Positions 1 through 13,935 of a DNA stretch of 64,000 nt are shown here, one piece after another; position 1 is the stretch's first letter; each line of letters starts with the position of its first letter. The DNA comes from Ephydatia muelleri (lineage: Eukaryota; Porifera; Demospongiae; Spongillida; Spongillidae). The notes below the pieces were generated by a model. That model did not search any database and was not told the DNA's origin. It saw only the letters and a program-made list of their open reading frames with translations. The translations under genes and the position numbers were made by a program. The stretch covers positions 2,789,727-2,853,726 of the forward strand of contig JABACO010000018.1 in assembly GCA_013339895.1 (NCBI GenBank), read 5' to 3'.

Positions 1-33
<33 letters not shown>

Positions 34-39
<6 letters not shown>

Positions 40-367
40 TTCAACAAGGTCCGGTAGTCCAGCTCCATCATCAAATCCTGTTCCACTTCTCCATTTGGTT
101 CTGGATTCTCGAAGACATACATTCGTGGCCCTCAGAATGGCAAAGGACAGCCTGGCTCGTATCCATCCTGCAACTTCAGCATATGTTTTTTCCATATTTG
201 AGCTATTTTGTCAGCAAGGAGTTGTATGAAACATACTGCTTCTCGGCCCAAAACTCCATCAACGGATACAACTAGTGGCGTAAATTAAGCACGCCGTGCT
301 TCTGCTGCATCATTGTATTTCCTCTTCTTTTCTTCTTCAACTGATGATAGGATAGAGGCAACATCCC
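34..367 (-). pseudogene. Retroelement polyprotein C-terminal remnant (left-arm copy)
   Basis: Minus-strand mirror of the remnant at 8301-8634. It keeps phrases such as RARLSFAILRATNVCLRES and KWRSGTGFDDGAGL. I associate these with the C-terminal part of reverse-transcriptase polyproteins abundant in sponge and cnidarian genomes. In-frame stops and frame changes show it is not functional. The family assignment is recognition only. Confidence 0.5.
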
Positions 368-1723
368 GGTGCAAATACGACGGAGCGTCAGTGTATCAAA
401 CAACGCAACCGTCTGAGACTGCCATACCCCTCTAATACTAAGATCCCAGTAACTCAGATGGTCTATTCATCAATTATATGCACTACAAAATCAAATCAAT
501 TCAAACCAAATTACCTGTATAATTTCATTTCCACTTTCAATTGGTTTTTATATATAAGTCAATTGTTGTGCACGGAGGAATTGTTTTGCGTTATCAACAA
601 TTTTGTTCAAAACAGACTTGCAAATATGTTTTGAACAAATATATAACTACTGCTCAAACATGTAGTTTAATTATCTTAGCAACTTCATTATTTGTCTTTT
701 CTGACCCATGCCACCCCAAAATTTGTTGGTACATGTATAATGCCGGGTGTCCGCAACTGAAGGCAAAGGTTTAAATGAATACGTATTTCTTTATAGGATT
801 ATCAACCTTAATGAATTTATACAATGCATTAGCCAAACGTTTGAAATCAAACTTAAAACCACACAAAGACCACTCTTAATGAACTTTTTTTAAAAGAACA
901 TTGACTTTACATAAGTCTTGATTATTACTTGTACTGCACCTAAAGTTGTGATTTCCTTCGTCAATGCCCACCACATGCAAGAATTTTTGTGCTTAGTGGG
1001 AAGTAGAGGTTCATTGAACCAGGTTGTTATATTATGCATGTATGGTTGTGTATTAATTTTATACCTGTAAATTTGCATCTTTAGCCAAGTAACAAAAGAG
1101 TTATAAATTTGTGTAATGTATGAACTTTTAATGTTTAATCTATTGCAATCCTTATTTAAGGATGGCCATCCTTTAATAAGGATGATGACCCCTTTCTAAA
1201 AGAATGAAGCACACTTGGTGCTTTATTTTAGATTACTGGTTAATAAGATTCAAGATGATGCAGATCAGCGATACTGCCGCGGTTAAGACAGGTTTGGCTT
1301 GCTCAAAACCAATACTACAGTTTCAATATGGCGAAACCGCCAATTGCCGTTGGCAATAAAGTTGTGAGCAAAATCAAAGCGATGTATGGCAAGGAAGGGG
1401 AATATTGCAGGTTTCTGGAAGCTCGAGGAGTAGAAAGAACACTGTCAGAAGGAGCTGTCGAACAATATCCACGGCGTCGACAAAGGCTACGCCCACGTAC
1501 CTGCTACTTCCACAGAAGCGATCTGCATGCACTCGAAAGCGTCAAGCTAAGCGACCCTGCTTAGGTACAGAGGAAGCCGCAGAGGACGACGGATGCAGTT
1601 CCTCAGCACAGAGGGATAACATGGGCGACGAAAGCAGCACTGATTCGTCGAATGACAGTGACAGCGACAGCAGCAGTAGTGGCGAGGATGTGAACGCTCA
1701 AAGGTGGGTTTTTCGTTTTGGAA

Positions 1724-1823
1724 NNNNNNNNNNNNNNNNNNNNNNNNNNNNNNNNNNNNNNNNNNNNNNNNNNNNNNNNNNNNNNNNNNNNNNNNNNNNN
1801 NNNNNNNNNNNNNNNNNNNNNNN
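1724..1823. other. Assembly gap (100 N)
   Basis: Exactly 100 N, the conventional unknown-size gap. The flanks read GGAA before and ATGG after. The right arm at about 6940-6950 reads straight through as GGAAATGG on the corresponding strand, so the gap represents zero missing bases there. Confidence 0.98.
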
Positions 1824-1941
1824 ATGGACAGGTCAGGTCAATGGCGTCTTGCTAATCCACTCCATTGCTTGATAAATAAGCCTATACAGTGCATGCGTGT
1901 ATCTGAGCATATACATGTATATTATATGCAACACCTATTCC

Positions 1942-1944
<3 letters not shown>

Positions 1945-2034
<90 letters not shown>
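1945..2034. repeat. (CA)n microsatellite in transposase intron, left arm
   Basis: About 90 bp of uninterrupted CA, ending at GCACATG. The mirror tract at about 6727-6823 is 4 bp longer, the only clear length difference between the arms. Confidence 0.95.
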
Positions 2035-2039
<5 letters not shown>

Positions 2040-3061
2040 TGTATGCATTCATGCTTTCTAAAATAAACTGCAGAGATGAAATCCCTGGTAGTGGTTCAGG
2101 AATGGATGGTACTTCTAATGAAAGTCATCCTCTTTTGTTGCCACATGGTCGCCAATGGTGTAAGCTAGTAACCTTGTCTAGTGACCATTGTCATGTGACT
2201 ATTGGACAAAGATATCACTCCAATGCTCGTTTGCACTGGCCAAACCTTGTGGATCAACATCAAAAGACCTATGCAGACTACTTCATGCTTTTTTATCCCA
2301 TGAGGGGGCTCAGTAATATGCTGATGTGCACCAACCTAAATATGGCTAGGAACAGCCTTCCTCCCCTTGGTAAAGGTGAATTTATCAAATATCTCGGATT
2401 GTGAGGATTGCGACTAGCCATGACCTGTGAGCCAAAAAGGGGACCAATTCCAGTTTATTGGCAGGTGGGAAATGAGCCTGGGTCAGTATATACAGGTGCA
2501 GACTTTGGTGGTCAGTTTAGAATGACAAGGCATTGATTTCAGGATATAATAAACTGTTTCAGTTTCACTTTCCCACATAATGGTGTAGATGCTAATGATG
2601 CAAGTGGTACTTCTGTATCAATGTGTTTCTGTTTTTATCATATATAAGACCCATGGCAAGACAACCAACCTATCATTGAGGATTTCAACCTCACCCGTCA
2701 AAAGAACATAAGTCCAGGTTGCCACCTGCCAGTGGATGAATGTATAAGTGCATGGAAGGGTTCTGATGGAGAATATGTTGCTGAGGGAATGCCACATAAG
2801 ACCAAAATTGCACATAAACAAGAGGGTGTTGGGGTTGCCTTGGCATGTGGGGAAACTGGTATTATTTTGAAGTTGGATATAATGGAAGGAAAGGAAGCAA
2901 ACCGAAGGAAGGATTTCTCACAGGAATATGGTAAGGGAACGGCTGTGACACTTCGATTGACAAAAGAGTACTATGGCACTGGAAGAGTAGTGTATGCAGA
3001 CTCCGCCAAGTGAATGGACAAAATCTTGAAAACGCACAGTGTGTTTTCAGTAAAAATGGCA

Positions 3062-4109
3062 AAACTGATTAGAGTTAGAACACTGCCATAGAATGTATTA
3101 AGTAGCACACACAATCAAGCTTCATAAAACATCCCCAAGAAGTTATACTTGTCATACTTTTTTCTGTGACAATTAAATTGTACACATAATGTATTTTTAA
3201 GAACCGCATCCTTTTTTTGCATCGTGTAACCAAGGGTGTGATTTAAAAAAATAGATTGACAATTGGTAAATTTATGATAGACACATTAAACAACAGTAAA
3301 AAAATGGGTGACAAAAACTTGCATTTCTATTTATAATGAATTTTCAAATATTGGTCCTACGCGTAGGACTTGGCTCTGGAGATTAAGGTTAAGATTTATT
3401 TACATTAAAATTGATTTTAGTTAATTAAATCCTTCCCAGCTGATAGAGCCCGTCGTTTTTTCTATTTCATCTCCACATGCTTCGAGCTGGCTTTCTGTAA
3501 TCTCCTCTATAGGTCTAGGTGTGCCCTACACCTTGAACATGTCCAGTGGTAGCTAGGTCTGACACCTCATTGTTCACAGTGTGCACTTCCGAGTTATTTG
3601 TTATAGTAGCTTTTTAGATCCTTTAGAACATTATGCTGTAATGTACAAATGTGAGGATGATGCTATTTTCCGCCACAACAGACTCAAAGATATCTTGGCA
3701 GTATCGTGTCATCGTGTCAGTTGTCAGTCCAGGTGGAAGTAGGCTCTGCATGGGATTAGCACAGTCAATGCCAGCAGACATTCTATTTATGGATTGAAAT
3801 TGGAGAAAGCCAGCCACTTTGACATCTCTGTTGCTTCACTGCTTAATACAAATATATTGTTGCCACAAGAGCAACATGCAGCATGTGCAGCTCAGCTGAG
3901 GAAGTACTAATTGTGCTTAGTTGAGTGGGTTTGCATCCCTGGAATTGTATGGACAGCAGTGTTTCTCTAGTTTGGCATCAAGGTTTGCCATCCATTGTTC
4001 ATCATGATCACAAGCCACCTTTGAATTTGATTTAAGGCTGAACATTTGTTTAGTGAGGGCCAATACTGTTGTCCATGTCCTAGAATATCAGTGTGCATGC
4101 CTGTAATGT
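3062..4109. other. Non-coding part of left arm
   Basis: No supportable gene. The sequence is AT-rich and holds the 10-bp palindrome CCTACGCGTAGG near 3356-3367. The 64-aa frame at 3623-3817 recurs in the mirror arm at 4947-5141 only because the arms are copies. This stretch and its mirror (4656-5700) may include the 3' flank of the piggyBac-like element. Confidence 0.5.
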
Positions 4110-4655
4110 TTCTCGTTCCCTGTGTTGGCACTGCTTTTCCTGTGCTAGTTTATTATATAGCAGTACATGTTCAAGGGTGTGGCAAAGGAACGTCAATCAC
4201 GTACTAGCAGTCATCGCGGAGGCCGGTATGAGAGATGAAGAGGAAGTCGCGTGGTGGGGGAAAATGCAGATCATATAATCGCGGGAGACGGAAGCGTAGA
4301 TGCTGCTCATAGTAACACTTTGCAGTACCCGACACTCCACCAATCAAAACTGCAGAACGCAACATGGGGTGAAGTGTATGTGTCATATACCATTTCTTGT
4401 AAACATGAGCATGTGGTAGTTTCAGAAGAATGATGCCAGTTGTAGACTTACCCAACTGATGATGGGTAGTGTAGAATTAGGCTAGAGGCTTTAATTTGTC
4501 TGTCCATGGGGGGTTACCTGCTTCTGCCAGTATGTGGGTGTGGGTATGGTGCTGTATGCTTATGATATCATCATAGGGTGTCCCAAAATACCTTTATCAA
4601 CTTTCCATCACTATAGTAGCTTTGGAAGAAATTTGACATTAACAAATATTTACCA
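4110..4655. repeat. Palindrome spacer with two rearranged retroelement-related blocks
   Basis: About 546 bp separates the arms. Block B (4110-4316) matches 12418-12656 in direct orientation, with two small deletions relative to that copy. Block A (about 4316-4575) matches about 12090-12390 in inverted orientation. The order and relative orientation of A and B thus differ between the two loci. Block A, read on +, includes LYAYDI near 4553, which resembles the LYADDI reverse-transcriptase motif; the 12-kb copy read on its minus strand has LYADDI itself. Block A is therefore probably a non-LTR reverse-transcriptase fragment. Confidence 0.7.
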
Positions 4656-5750
4656 CATTACAGGCATGCACACTGATATTCTAGGACATGGACAACAGTA
4701 TTGGCCCTCACTAAACAAATGTTCAGCCTTAAATCAAATTCAAAGGTGGCTTGTGATCATGATGAACAATGGATGGCAAACCTTGATGCCAAACTAGAGA
4801 AACACTGCTGTCCATACAATTCCAGGGATGCAAACCCACTCAACTAAGCACAATTAGTACTTCCTCAGCTGAGCTGCACATGCTGCATGTTGCTCTTGTG
4901 GCAACAATATATTTGTATTAAGCAGTGAAGCAACAGAGATGTCAAAGTGGCTGGCTTTCTCCAATTTCAATCCATAAATAGAATGTCTGCTGGCATTGAC
5001 TGTGCTAATCCCATGCAGAGCCTACTTCCACCTGGACTGACAACTGACACGATGACACGATACTGCCAAGATATCTTTGAGTCTGTTGTGGCGGAAAATA
5101 GCATCATCCTCACATTTGTACATTACAGCATAATGTTCTAAAGGATCTAAAAAGCTACTATAACAAATAACTCGGAAGTGCACACTGTGAACAATGAGGT
5201 GTCAGACCTAGCTACCACTGGACATGTTCAAGGTGTAGGGCACACCTAGACCTATAGAGGAGATTACAGAAAGCCAGCTCGAAGCATGTGGAGATGAAAT
5301 AGAAAAAACGACGGGCTCTATCAGCTGGGAAGGATTTAATTAACTAAAATCAATTTTAATGTAAATAAATCTTAACCTTAATCTCCAGAGCCAAGTCCTA
5401 CGCGTAGGACCAATATTTGAAAATTCATTATAAATAGAAATGCAAGTTTTTGTCACCCATTTTTTTACTGTTGTTTAATGTGTCTATCATAAATTTACCA
5501 ATTGTCAATCTATTTTTTTAAATCACACCCTTGGTTACACGATGCAAAAAAAGGATGCGGTTCTTAAAAATACATTATGTGTACAATTTAATTGTCACAG
5601 AAAAAAGTATGACAAGTATAACTTCTTGGGGATGTTTTATGAAGCTTGATTGTGTGTGCTACTTAATACATTCTATGGCAGTGTTCTAACTCTAATCAGT
5701 TTTGCCATTTTTACTGAAAACACACTGTGCGTTTTCAAGATTTTGTCCAT

Positions 5751-7263
<1,513 letters not shown>

Positions 7264-8300
7264 TATTCCCCTTCCTTGCCATACATCGCTTTGATTTTGC
7301 TCACAACTTTATTGCCAACGGCAATTGGCGGTTTCGCCATATTGAAACTGTAGTATTGGTTTTGAGCAAGCCAAACCTGTCTTAACCGCGGCAGTATCGC
7401 TGATCTGCATCATCTTGAATCTTATTAACCAGTAATCTAAAATAAAGCACCAAGTGTGCTTCATTCTTTTAGAAAGGGGTCATCATCCTTATTAAAGGAT
7501 GGCCATCCTTAAATAAGGATTGCAATAGATTAAACATTAAAAGTTCATACATTACACAAATTTATAACTCTTTTGTTACTTGGCTAAAGATGCAAATTTA
7601 CAGGTATAAAATTAATACACAACCATACATGCATAATATAACAACCTGGTTCAATGAACCTCTACTTCCCACTAAGCACAAAAATTCTTGCATGTGGTGG
7701 GCATTGACGAAGGAAATCACAACTTTAGGTGCAGTACAAGTAATAATCAAGACTTATGTAAAGTCAATGTTCTTTTAAAAAAAGTTCATTAAGAGTGGTC
7801 TTTGTGTGGTTTTAAGTTTGATTTCAAACGTTTGGCTAATGCATTGTATAAATTCATTAAGGTTGATAATCCTATAAAGAAATACGTATTCATTTAAACC
7901 TTTGCCTTCAGTTGCGGACACCCGGCATTATACATGTACCAACAAATTTTGGGGTGGCATGGGTCAGAAAAGACAAATAATGAAGTTGCTAAGATAATTA
8001 AACTACATGTTTGAGCAGTAGTTATATATTTGTTCAAAACATATTTGCAAGTCTGTTTTGAACAAAATTGTTGATAACGCAAAACAATTCCTCCGTGCAC
8101 AACAATTGACTTATATATAAAAACCAATTGAAAGTGGAAATGAAATTATACAGGTAATTTGGTTTGAATTGATTTGATTTTGTAGTGCATATAATTGATG
8201 AATAGACCATCTGAGTTACTGGGATCTTAGTATTAGAGGGGTATGGCAGTCTCAGACGGTTGCGTTGTTTGATACACTGACGCTCCGTCGTATTTGCACC

Positions 8301-8747
<447 letters not shown>

Positions 8748-8749
8748 CC

Positions 8750-9870
8750 TAGGTATAAATGTGTGTTTGTGCGTTTATCTACATGCTGTTATCTTTTGCA
8801 AATTGGACCATTTTCATGTATGTACATGCCATTTGTTACATGTTTATTGTAACTTTTCCTATAATCATTAAAAAAAATTTTTAATTTATTATTGCCCTTC
8901 TGGGGCAGAAAAGATCTGAGTTACTGGGTCAAATTTGCTAACTTTTCCTGCGCATGTATCCGTGCAGTCATTCATTGCTGAGGAGGAAAATGGAGGCCAT
9001 ACGTATGAACCTTCAGTACACATAAGCAACAGCCAGCCTGTAAGGAGCAAATGGAAGTGGCCATACAAGAGGACCAGCAGCAACAAGATGGGCAAAGAGA
9101 CCCTATGTTGGAGCAGCAATTAAGCAATGAAGGTACATGTTGAGCTCCAAAAGCAACAAATGAAGTTGTAGAAGTTGTTGAGTACAAGCAGCAGAAACTT
9201 GACTGCAAAAGACAGTCTGACGAGGTGGAACATCAGATACAGATGTGTCCTAATTGAAAGAGCTCGAGAGTGTACAGCAGTTGTGTCAGCATCGTGGCAT
9301 GGCCACACTTAGACAGGTGAGGCAGGTGTGAGCATCCTTTTGAAACTAATTCCAACTGGCAGCTGATTGCAACTGCCACTAAATTTCAGCTAATGTTCAG
9401 TGAAGATATTGAGATAGAGGTAACATACGTTCAAAATACAAGTGTCAAGTCTGAGATGATTGGTATTCAACTAACATTATAGGTACATGTTGAAGTATAT
9501 CTATTATTAGTCTGCAATCATCTTGCATTTATATACATGTACATGCATAATCATTTGGCAATGCGATAAATTATAATGATATTAGAATACACTTCCATAT
9601 GCATACATGTATACACAGGCGTGGTGTTATATTTAGCCTGGGTGGGGCTGGGTGCAAGTAACGGACCAATTGGGCTGGGAGGGGGGTGGTCTGGTTAATA
9701 GATTCAGGTATTGCTAGCTGTTGTTGTTGGCTCACAAACCTTTTTTATTTTTTGGCACAAAATATTGGTTAATAGACCCTTCCTATAACTGGTAAGGAAT
9801 TCAATTATTCCTCTGTCCAAAAGGCGCTTACTTTCCACTAGACACATCGAGATCAGAGATTACACAGCCT
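8750..9870. other. Unassigned interval
   Basis: No supportable gene. The frames present are short and have no recognisable motif. The stretch is AT-rich around 8800-8900 and 9480-9620, with GGGTGGGGCTGG-like runs at 9640-9700. Confidence 0.4.
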
Positions 9871-9879
9871 ATCTTCTGT

Positions 9880-10600
9880 CTGAAATCTGCCACAATGTTT
9901 CAGTGGAACCTCATCTACAGCCCATCACAGGTGAGATCTCACTACTACCTCAGCCAACTTCCAAGATGGTGCATGTCTTGATGTAGCAACAGATGGATTC
10001 TGTGGGAGTTGATTTGAGAGGGCATTCTTTAACGTAAACCTCTTTAACGTAAACCCTTCTCCCCCCTCCTCAAATATACAATCCCGGCTTTTTGCCTGCT
10101 ACTATTTCCATGAGGCCTCAAAGAAATGAGCGATGAGCATTGGCATGCCTCTATTACTCCACTTATTATATCTGCCAATGGAGACTTAGAGAGGCCACAG
10201 TTGCATACAAGCACATCGCTGCCTTGCTGTCTGCAAAGTGGGGCCAGTTATTCATACGCTCAACCATGGCCTGGATGCGCTGCTATCTTTCCTTTTCTCT
10301 CCCCATCGTCATCCATGGGCCATGCCTTCAACTGCTTACACTCACCTGTTGCCCTCATTGTAAAGGTTGCAGATTTCCCCCCTTATTTAGTCCATTCCCT
10401 GTTTGTTGTTTCCAGTGTACATTTGTACTTGGAAGCCAAACCCACCTTTACACGATGTGATAATAGGCTTTGTCACAGTTGGCTTCACGACTGGCTTTTC
10501 AAACCAACACCTGCAAATCACAAATGCTGAGCAGCCTATTTGGTCAAAATTTGGTCAGGTCTAATGCCAGAGCCATCCTTAGCAGATCCTACTTTCCTTC
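9880..10600 (+). pseudogene. Decayed non-LTR-type retroelement fragment
   Basis: Pieces in several frames give SVEPHLQPITGE (about 9900), EATVAYKHIAALLSAKWGQ and STMAWMRCYLSFSL (10190-10300), then LVRSNARAILSRS (about 10550). The last resembles the C-terminal LVRS-ARAI motif seen again at 11300 and 24020. Frame changes and stops are frequent. It appears to be another copy of the polyprotein family at 8301-8634, of a slightly different subfamily. Order and orientation are consistent with one old insertion on the plus strand. Confidence 0.5.
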
Positions 10601-10769
10601 TGAAGTCAATGTGTGAGGTTAGTAGTGTGTTTCATTTATGATTCATTTGTGAAATGAGTAATGAGTAATTATTAATAATCATGGGTATTTTTACATATAA
10701 TAATAATACATGTGATGTATTCATTTGAGCAGCCCATTGTATTTTTCATTTAAGTTATAAAAATATACA

Positions 10770-11360
10770 ATGGATGTAGATACCTCAGGTGGTTCTCTGT
10801 GCCCCTTTTGCCCTGGCATTGCCTTTGATCCGCTTAGTCATCATGCTGCCTCCTGCAGACATGGTGGAGATGTCATTGCTCAGCACAACCATCTGAGAGA
10901 CACCTTTGCTGATTTCTGTTGTCATGCCCATCTTCCAGTAAAGGCTGAAGTGGGATATGGCTTAGGCAGAGATAATGTCAACTCCCGCCCACCAGATGTC
11001 CTTGTTCAGGGTTTGGACAGAGGAAAGCCTATGTCACTATTACATCGTCACTCACTCCTGTCACCCTCAGTGAAGCTAGTGTGGCACTTGGGGCAGCAGC
11101 ATTTGTAGCTGAATCAAGGAAGCATGCTGCCAACGAGGCTAAGTGCCAGGAGTTGGGATGGTCATGCATTCTACTTGCCGTCGAGACATATGGCAATTGG
11201 AGGAAGAGGCTCAGAGTGTGTTCTCCTGCCTAGCCTCTCTGCTTGCAATCAGCCAGGCCAGCCTCAAATCCAAAAATGATTGCAGAAATCTATGGCCATA
11301 TCAATTTATACTTAGTGAGATCAGTGGCTATAGCCATTTTAGGTAGGGAATTAGTGCATA
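10770..11360 (+). pseudogene. Retroelement C-terminal fragment with Cys/His cluster
   Basis: A 112-aa open stretch has LCPFCPG, HHAASCRHGGDVIAQHNHLR and PPDVLVQGLDRGKP. After frameshifts there follow LAVETYGNW-like and LVRSVAIAILGRELVHS phrases. The CxxC and Cys/His residues suggest a zinc-binding unit, followed by a domain with the diagnostic PPDVL and ETYGNW blocks. This is the 3' end of the same repetitive polyprotein family. It is truncated at the 5' side, typical of non-LTR elements, and not functional. Confidence 0.6.
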
Positions 11361-11569
11361 GTTACAGTTGAACTGTTGGTTTGAATTTGTGTACATTTTA
11401 GTGCTTAGTATTAATAATAATGATATGGATATGTGGTGTACGCAGTTTGTAATTGTCATTATGAATATTATTATGTTAATCAATGATAATAATACACAAT
11501 TACATTAATATCACTACTTTTTAAAAACTATCCACAGTTCCAAACATAATGCACTAAATCAATAGGTTG

Positions 11570-11960
11570 GGGCAGGCTTCTTGCCAAAATGGCGCTTGCC
11601 ACAGACCATGCATATGAGGCTCAGTCTGCCATAAAGATCTGAAGTGACCTTACTTTTAGGCACAGAAACACAGACTACAAGTCCAGAGGCCAAACAGGAG
11701 GATGTGATGTTTGCTTCTCTGCCCTAGTTGCCATATGTCTCAACGGCCAGGGGAACACACACCCTGCCCAGTTCCTGGCAATTAGGGCCTTTGGAAACAT
11801 GTTTGTGAGACTCGGCAACAGCTGTTGCAGTACCTGCATCATTCAGAAAAGCAGCCTGGGTGGGTGGTGAGGTAAAAGTAATATCACAAGCAGCTGGCCT
11901 TCCTCTCTCCCAATCAGCCACCAGAACATCTGCTGGGTGAGATTACCTTAAGCTCAGGTG
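11570..11960 (-). pseudogene. Second retroelement C-terminal fragment, opposite strand
   Basis: The minus strand reads VADWERGRPAACDITFTSP, then NDAGTATAVAESHKHV and CQELGRVCVPLAVETYGN before a stop. These blocks align by eye with those at 10980-11210 on the plus strand. The two copies therefore lie tail to tail, about 200 bp apart. Confidence 0.6.
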
Positions 11961-12059
11961 TCAATTGACTACCAGCCTCCACCGTAACTTCCAGACAAGA
12001 ACTGTGTAATTTTTCACATTTGTGTGCTGCACAACAGAATAGAAGAGAAGATTCAATGA

Positions 12060-12656
12060 TTTTAAACATAATTATATTATTTAAACTGATGTACAGATGA
12101 TATCATCAGCATATAGCACAATACTCACATACAGGAAGAAGCAGATTGATATGCAAGGTCAACCCCCCATGGACAGACAAATTAAAGCCTCTAGCTTATT
12201 TCTACACTAGTATGGGTACCCATCATCAGTCGGGTACCCAGACTAAGTCTACACCTGGCATCATTCTTCTGAAGCAATATCACATGCTCATGTTTGCAAC
12301 AAGAAATTGAATATGACACATACACTTCACCCCAGGAATGCAATGTTGCGTTCTGTAGTTTTGATTGGTGGACTGGGTTAGTACTGCAAAGTGTTAACTC
12401 TCCAGCCACAGTTACGTTTCTCGTTCCCTGTGTTGGCACTGCTTCTCCTGTGCTAGTTTATTATATAGCAGTACATGTCCAAGGGTGTGGCAAAGGAACG
12501 TGGGCGTCTTTTAGTATGTTCCAATCACGTACTAGCAGTCATCGCAAATTAAAGCGGAGGCCTGTATGAGAGATGAAGAGGAAGTCGCGTGGTGGGGGAA
12601 AATGCAGATCATATAATCGCGGGAGACGGAAGCGCGGATGCTGCTCATAGTAAGAG
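12060..12656. repeat. Copy of blocks A and B of the palindrome spacer
   Basis: About 12090-12390 is the inverted counterpart of about 4316-4575, and 12418-12656 is the direct counterpart of 4110-4316. Read on the minus strand, the first block contains LYADDI near 12090-12110, a reverse-transcriptase catalytic-site motif, so it is probably a retroelement fragment. B is longer here by two inserts (near 12501 and 12546). Confidence 0.65.
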
Positions 12657-12659
12657 CTT

Positions 12660-13935
12660 TGTGTACATCGGACATATTACCTCTATTCACGTTCGGAGGA
12701 CCTAGTCCAGGTGTAGCGTCCTGCGATGTCTATTTTCTCTATTTATGACTCGGTTATTTCGAAATTTCTCTCGTTTAACCCTGAATAAAAAAAATAAAAA
12801 AATAAAATACAATAAAATAAAAATATATACGCAATGTAATTTTTTCCCGTTTTGGCACGAATTACATGCCATACATAACCGTGCCATTGCCAGAAATTTC
12901 GGACATCGATCCATAACTCCGGCCAGGATTACAATATAAAAATTCTACTTTCACCATTAAGATTGTAATTTTTTGCTAAGATTTATGAAAACATAAAAAC
13001 GTGTAATCATTAATTAAAATTAATTAACGTTCTTTACGACAACAAATTTTATTTCAAGTACCTGTATGAGCAGAGAGTTTTTAGAACAATTTTTAGTTTC
13101 GATTAAGAACAATTTTTAGTTTTGATTCTGTGTATTAATTGTTACGCATGCGCGTTGCGGAGAGTCATCGCGTTACTAAAAATGGCTCTTACCTCACTCC
13201 AATTCAATTCATTTCGATAGTCTGGGGACCAGATACCTAACTTTCTGGTCCCCAGTTTACGTGTAGCATTCTTCTTTACGTTTCTTGAGTTCCAATCTCT
13301 TCGTTATGATTGGTACGTGTAGGCTCGCCACCTCACGGTAATGGCCATCTTTGGCTGAAACCGATACGGATGTACGTGCGAGGTGCGCTTTCATTGGAAG
13401 AAGTCCTTCTGGCTGGACTTGGCGAGATCGGCTGAGAATTTGACCTTGGGAGTGGCCACGAAAAGAGTGGATTTTTCACACGGATCCGGACTAGGACATG
13501 AGAGATCTATGTCTCTTAGCCAGACCCAGGGATGTACGACATCACGTACGGAGTGATGTCATACTTAAGTGATTATCATCATTACTTTTAATTGGGTTTG
13601 GGAACGAGACTCGACTATCTCAAATGTAGCTGAATAAACGAGACTGCAGTACAGCGCTTGCTTGCTTGCTTTTGTGTAATGATCGCGCGCACTACTGTAC
13701 GTATCCTTTTATATACACGCCACGGGAATATAGTCTCGGAGACAACCACAGCCGAGCATCCAGTTGAAGGTCACGTGATCTGAATGGGAGGGTGTCTGTT
13801 TTCTTCAATCACAGGTCGGGGATGCCGAGGACATGCAGCACGTACGTAAGTCAATGTAACCGAATGCCACAAACACGTGCACTGTGCATATATACACACC
13901 TCGTGTGCATTACAAATACTAGGCCTATTGTGTGC
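12660..13935. other. Unassigned interval with A-rich tract and short hairpin
   Basis: No gene supported. An A-rich tract spans 12784-12830. A hairpin with stem CTGGGGACCAG / CTGGTCCCCAG lies at about 13221-13254. Shared 26-bp match: 12848-12873 is identical to 34749-34774. The stretch 13490-13640 has phrases (CCAGACCCAGGG, GAACGAGACTCG) resembling the ends of the hairpin element at 13936. Confidence 0.4.

Larger units (their letters stand above)
1405..3013 (+). pseudogene. piggyBac-like transposase, left-arm copy, broken
   Basis: A DDE transposase of the piggyBac (PGBD) type that would excise and insert DNA. Exon 1 (about 1405-1703) ends with a serine/aspartate-rich acidic stretch typical of PGBD N-termini. 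The first intron (1704 to about 2073) holds the N gap and the (CA)n tract. Exon 2 (about 2074-2606) carries HGRQWCKLV, GKGEFIKYLGL and RGPIPVYW. A 42-nt intron follows (2607-2648), then exon 3 (2649-3013) with DPWQDNQPIIEDFN, LPVDECISAWKG (likely first catalytic Asp), GMPHKTKIAHKQEGVG and GRVVYADSA (likely second Asp). In-frame TGA codons lie at 2402-2404 and 2534-2536; the second fits CGA to TGA decay. The frame stops at 3011-3013, before the region of the third Asp and the Cys-rich C-terminus. A separate frame from 1328 may be an upstream exon. Not functional as read. Confidence 0.8.
1..4109. repeat. Left arm of giant inverted repeat
   Basis: This arm is the reverse complement of 4656-8667. 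Matching landmarks pair with a constant coordinate sum: 8668 for positions before the N gap and 8764 after it. The arms therefore have no net length change except at the gap and the (CA)n tract. The window starts inside a (CA)n run that the right arm carries in full, so this arm is cut at the window or contig end. It holds a broken piggyBac-like transposase and, at its outer end, a retroelement fragment in minus orientation. It could be a true palindrome or an assembly artefact. Confidence 0.95.
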
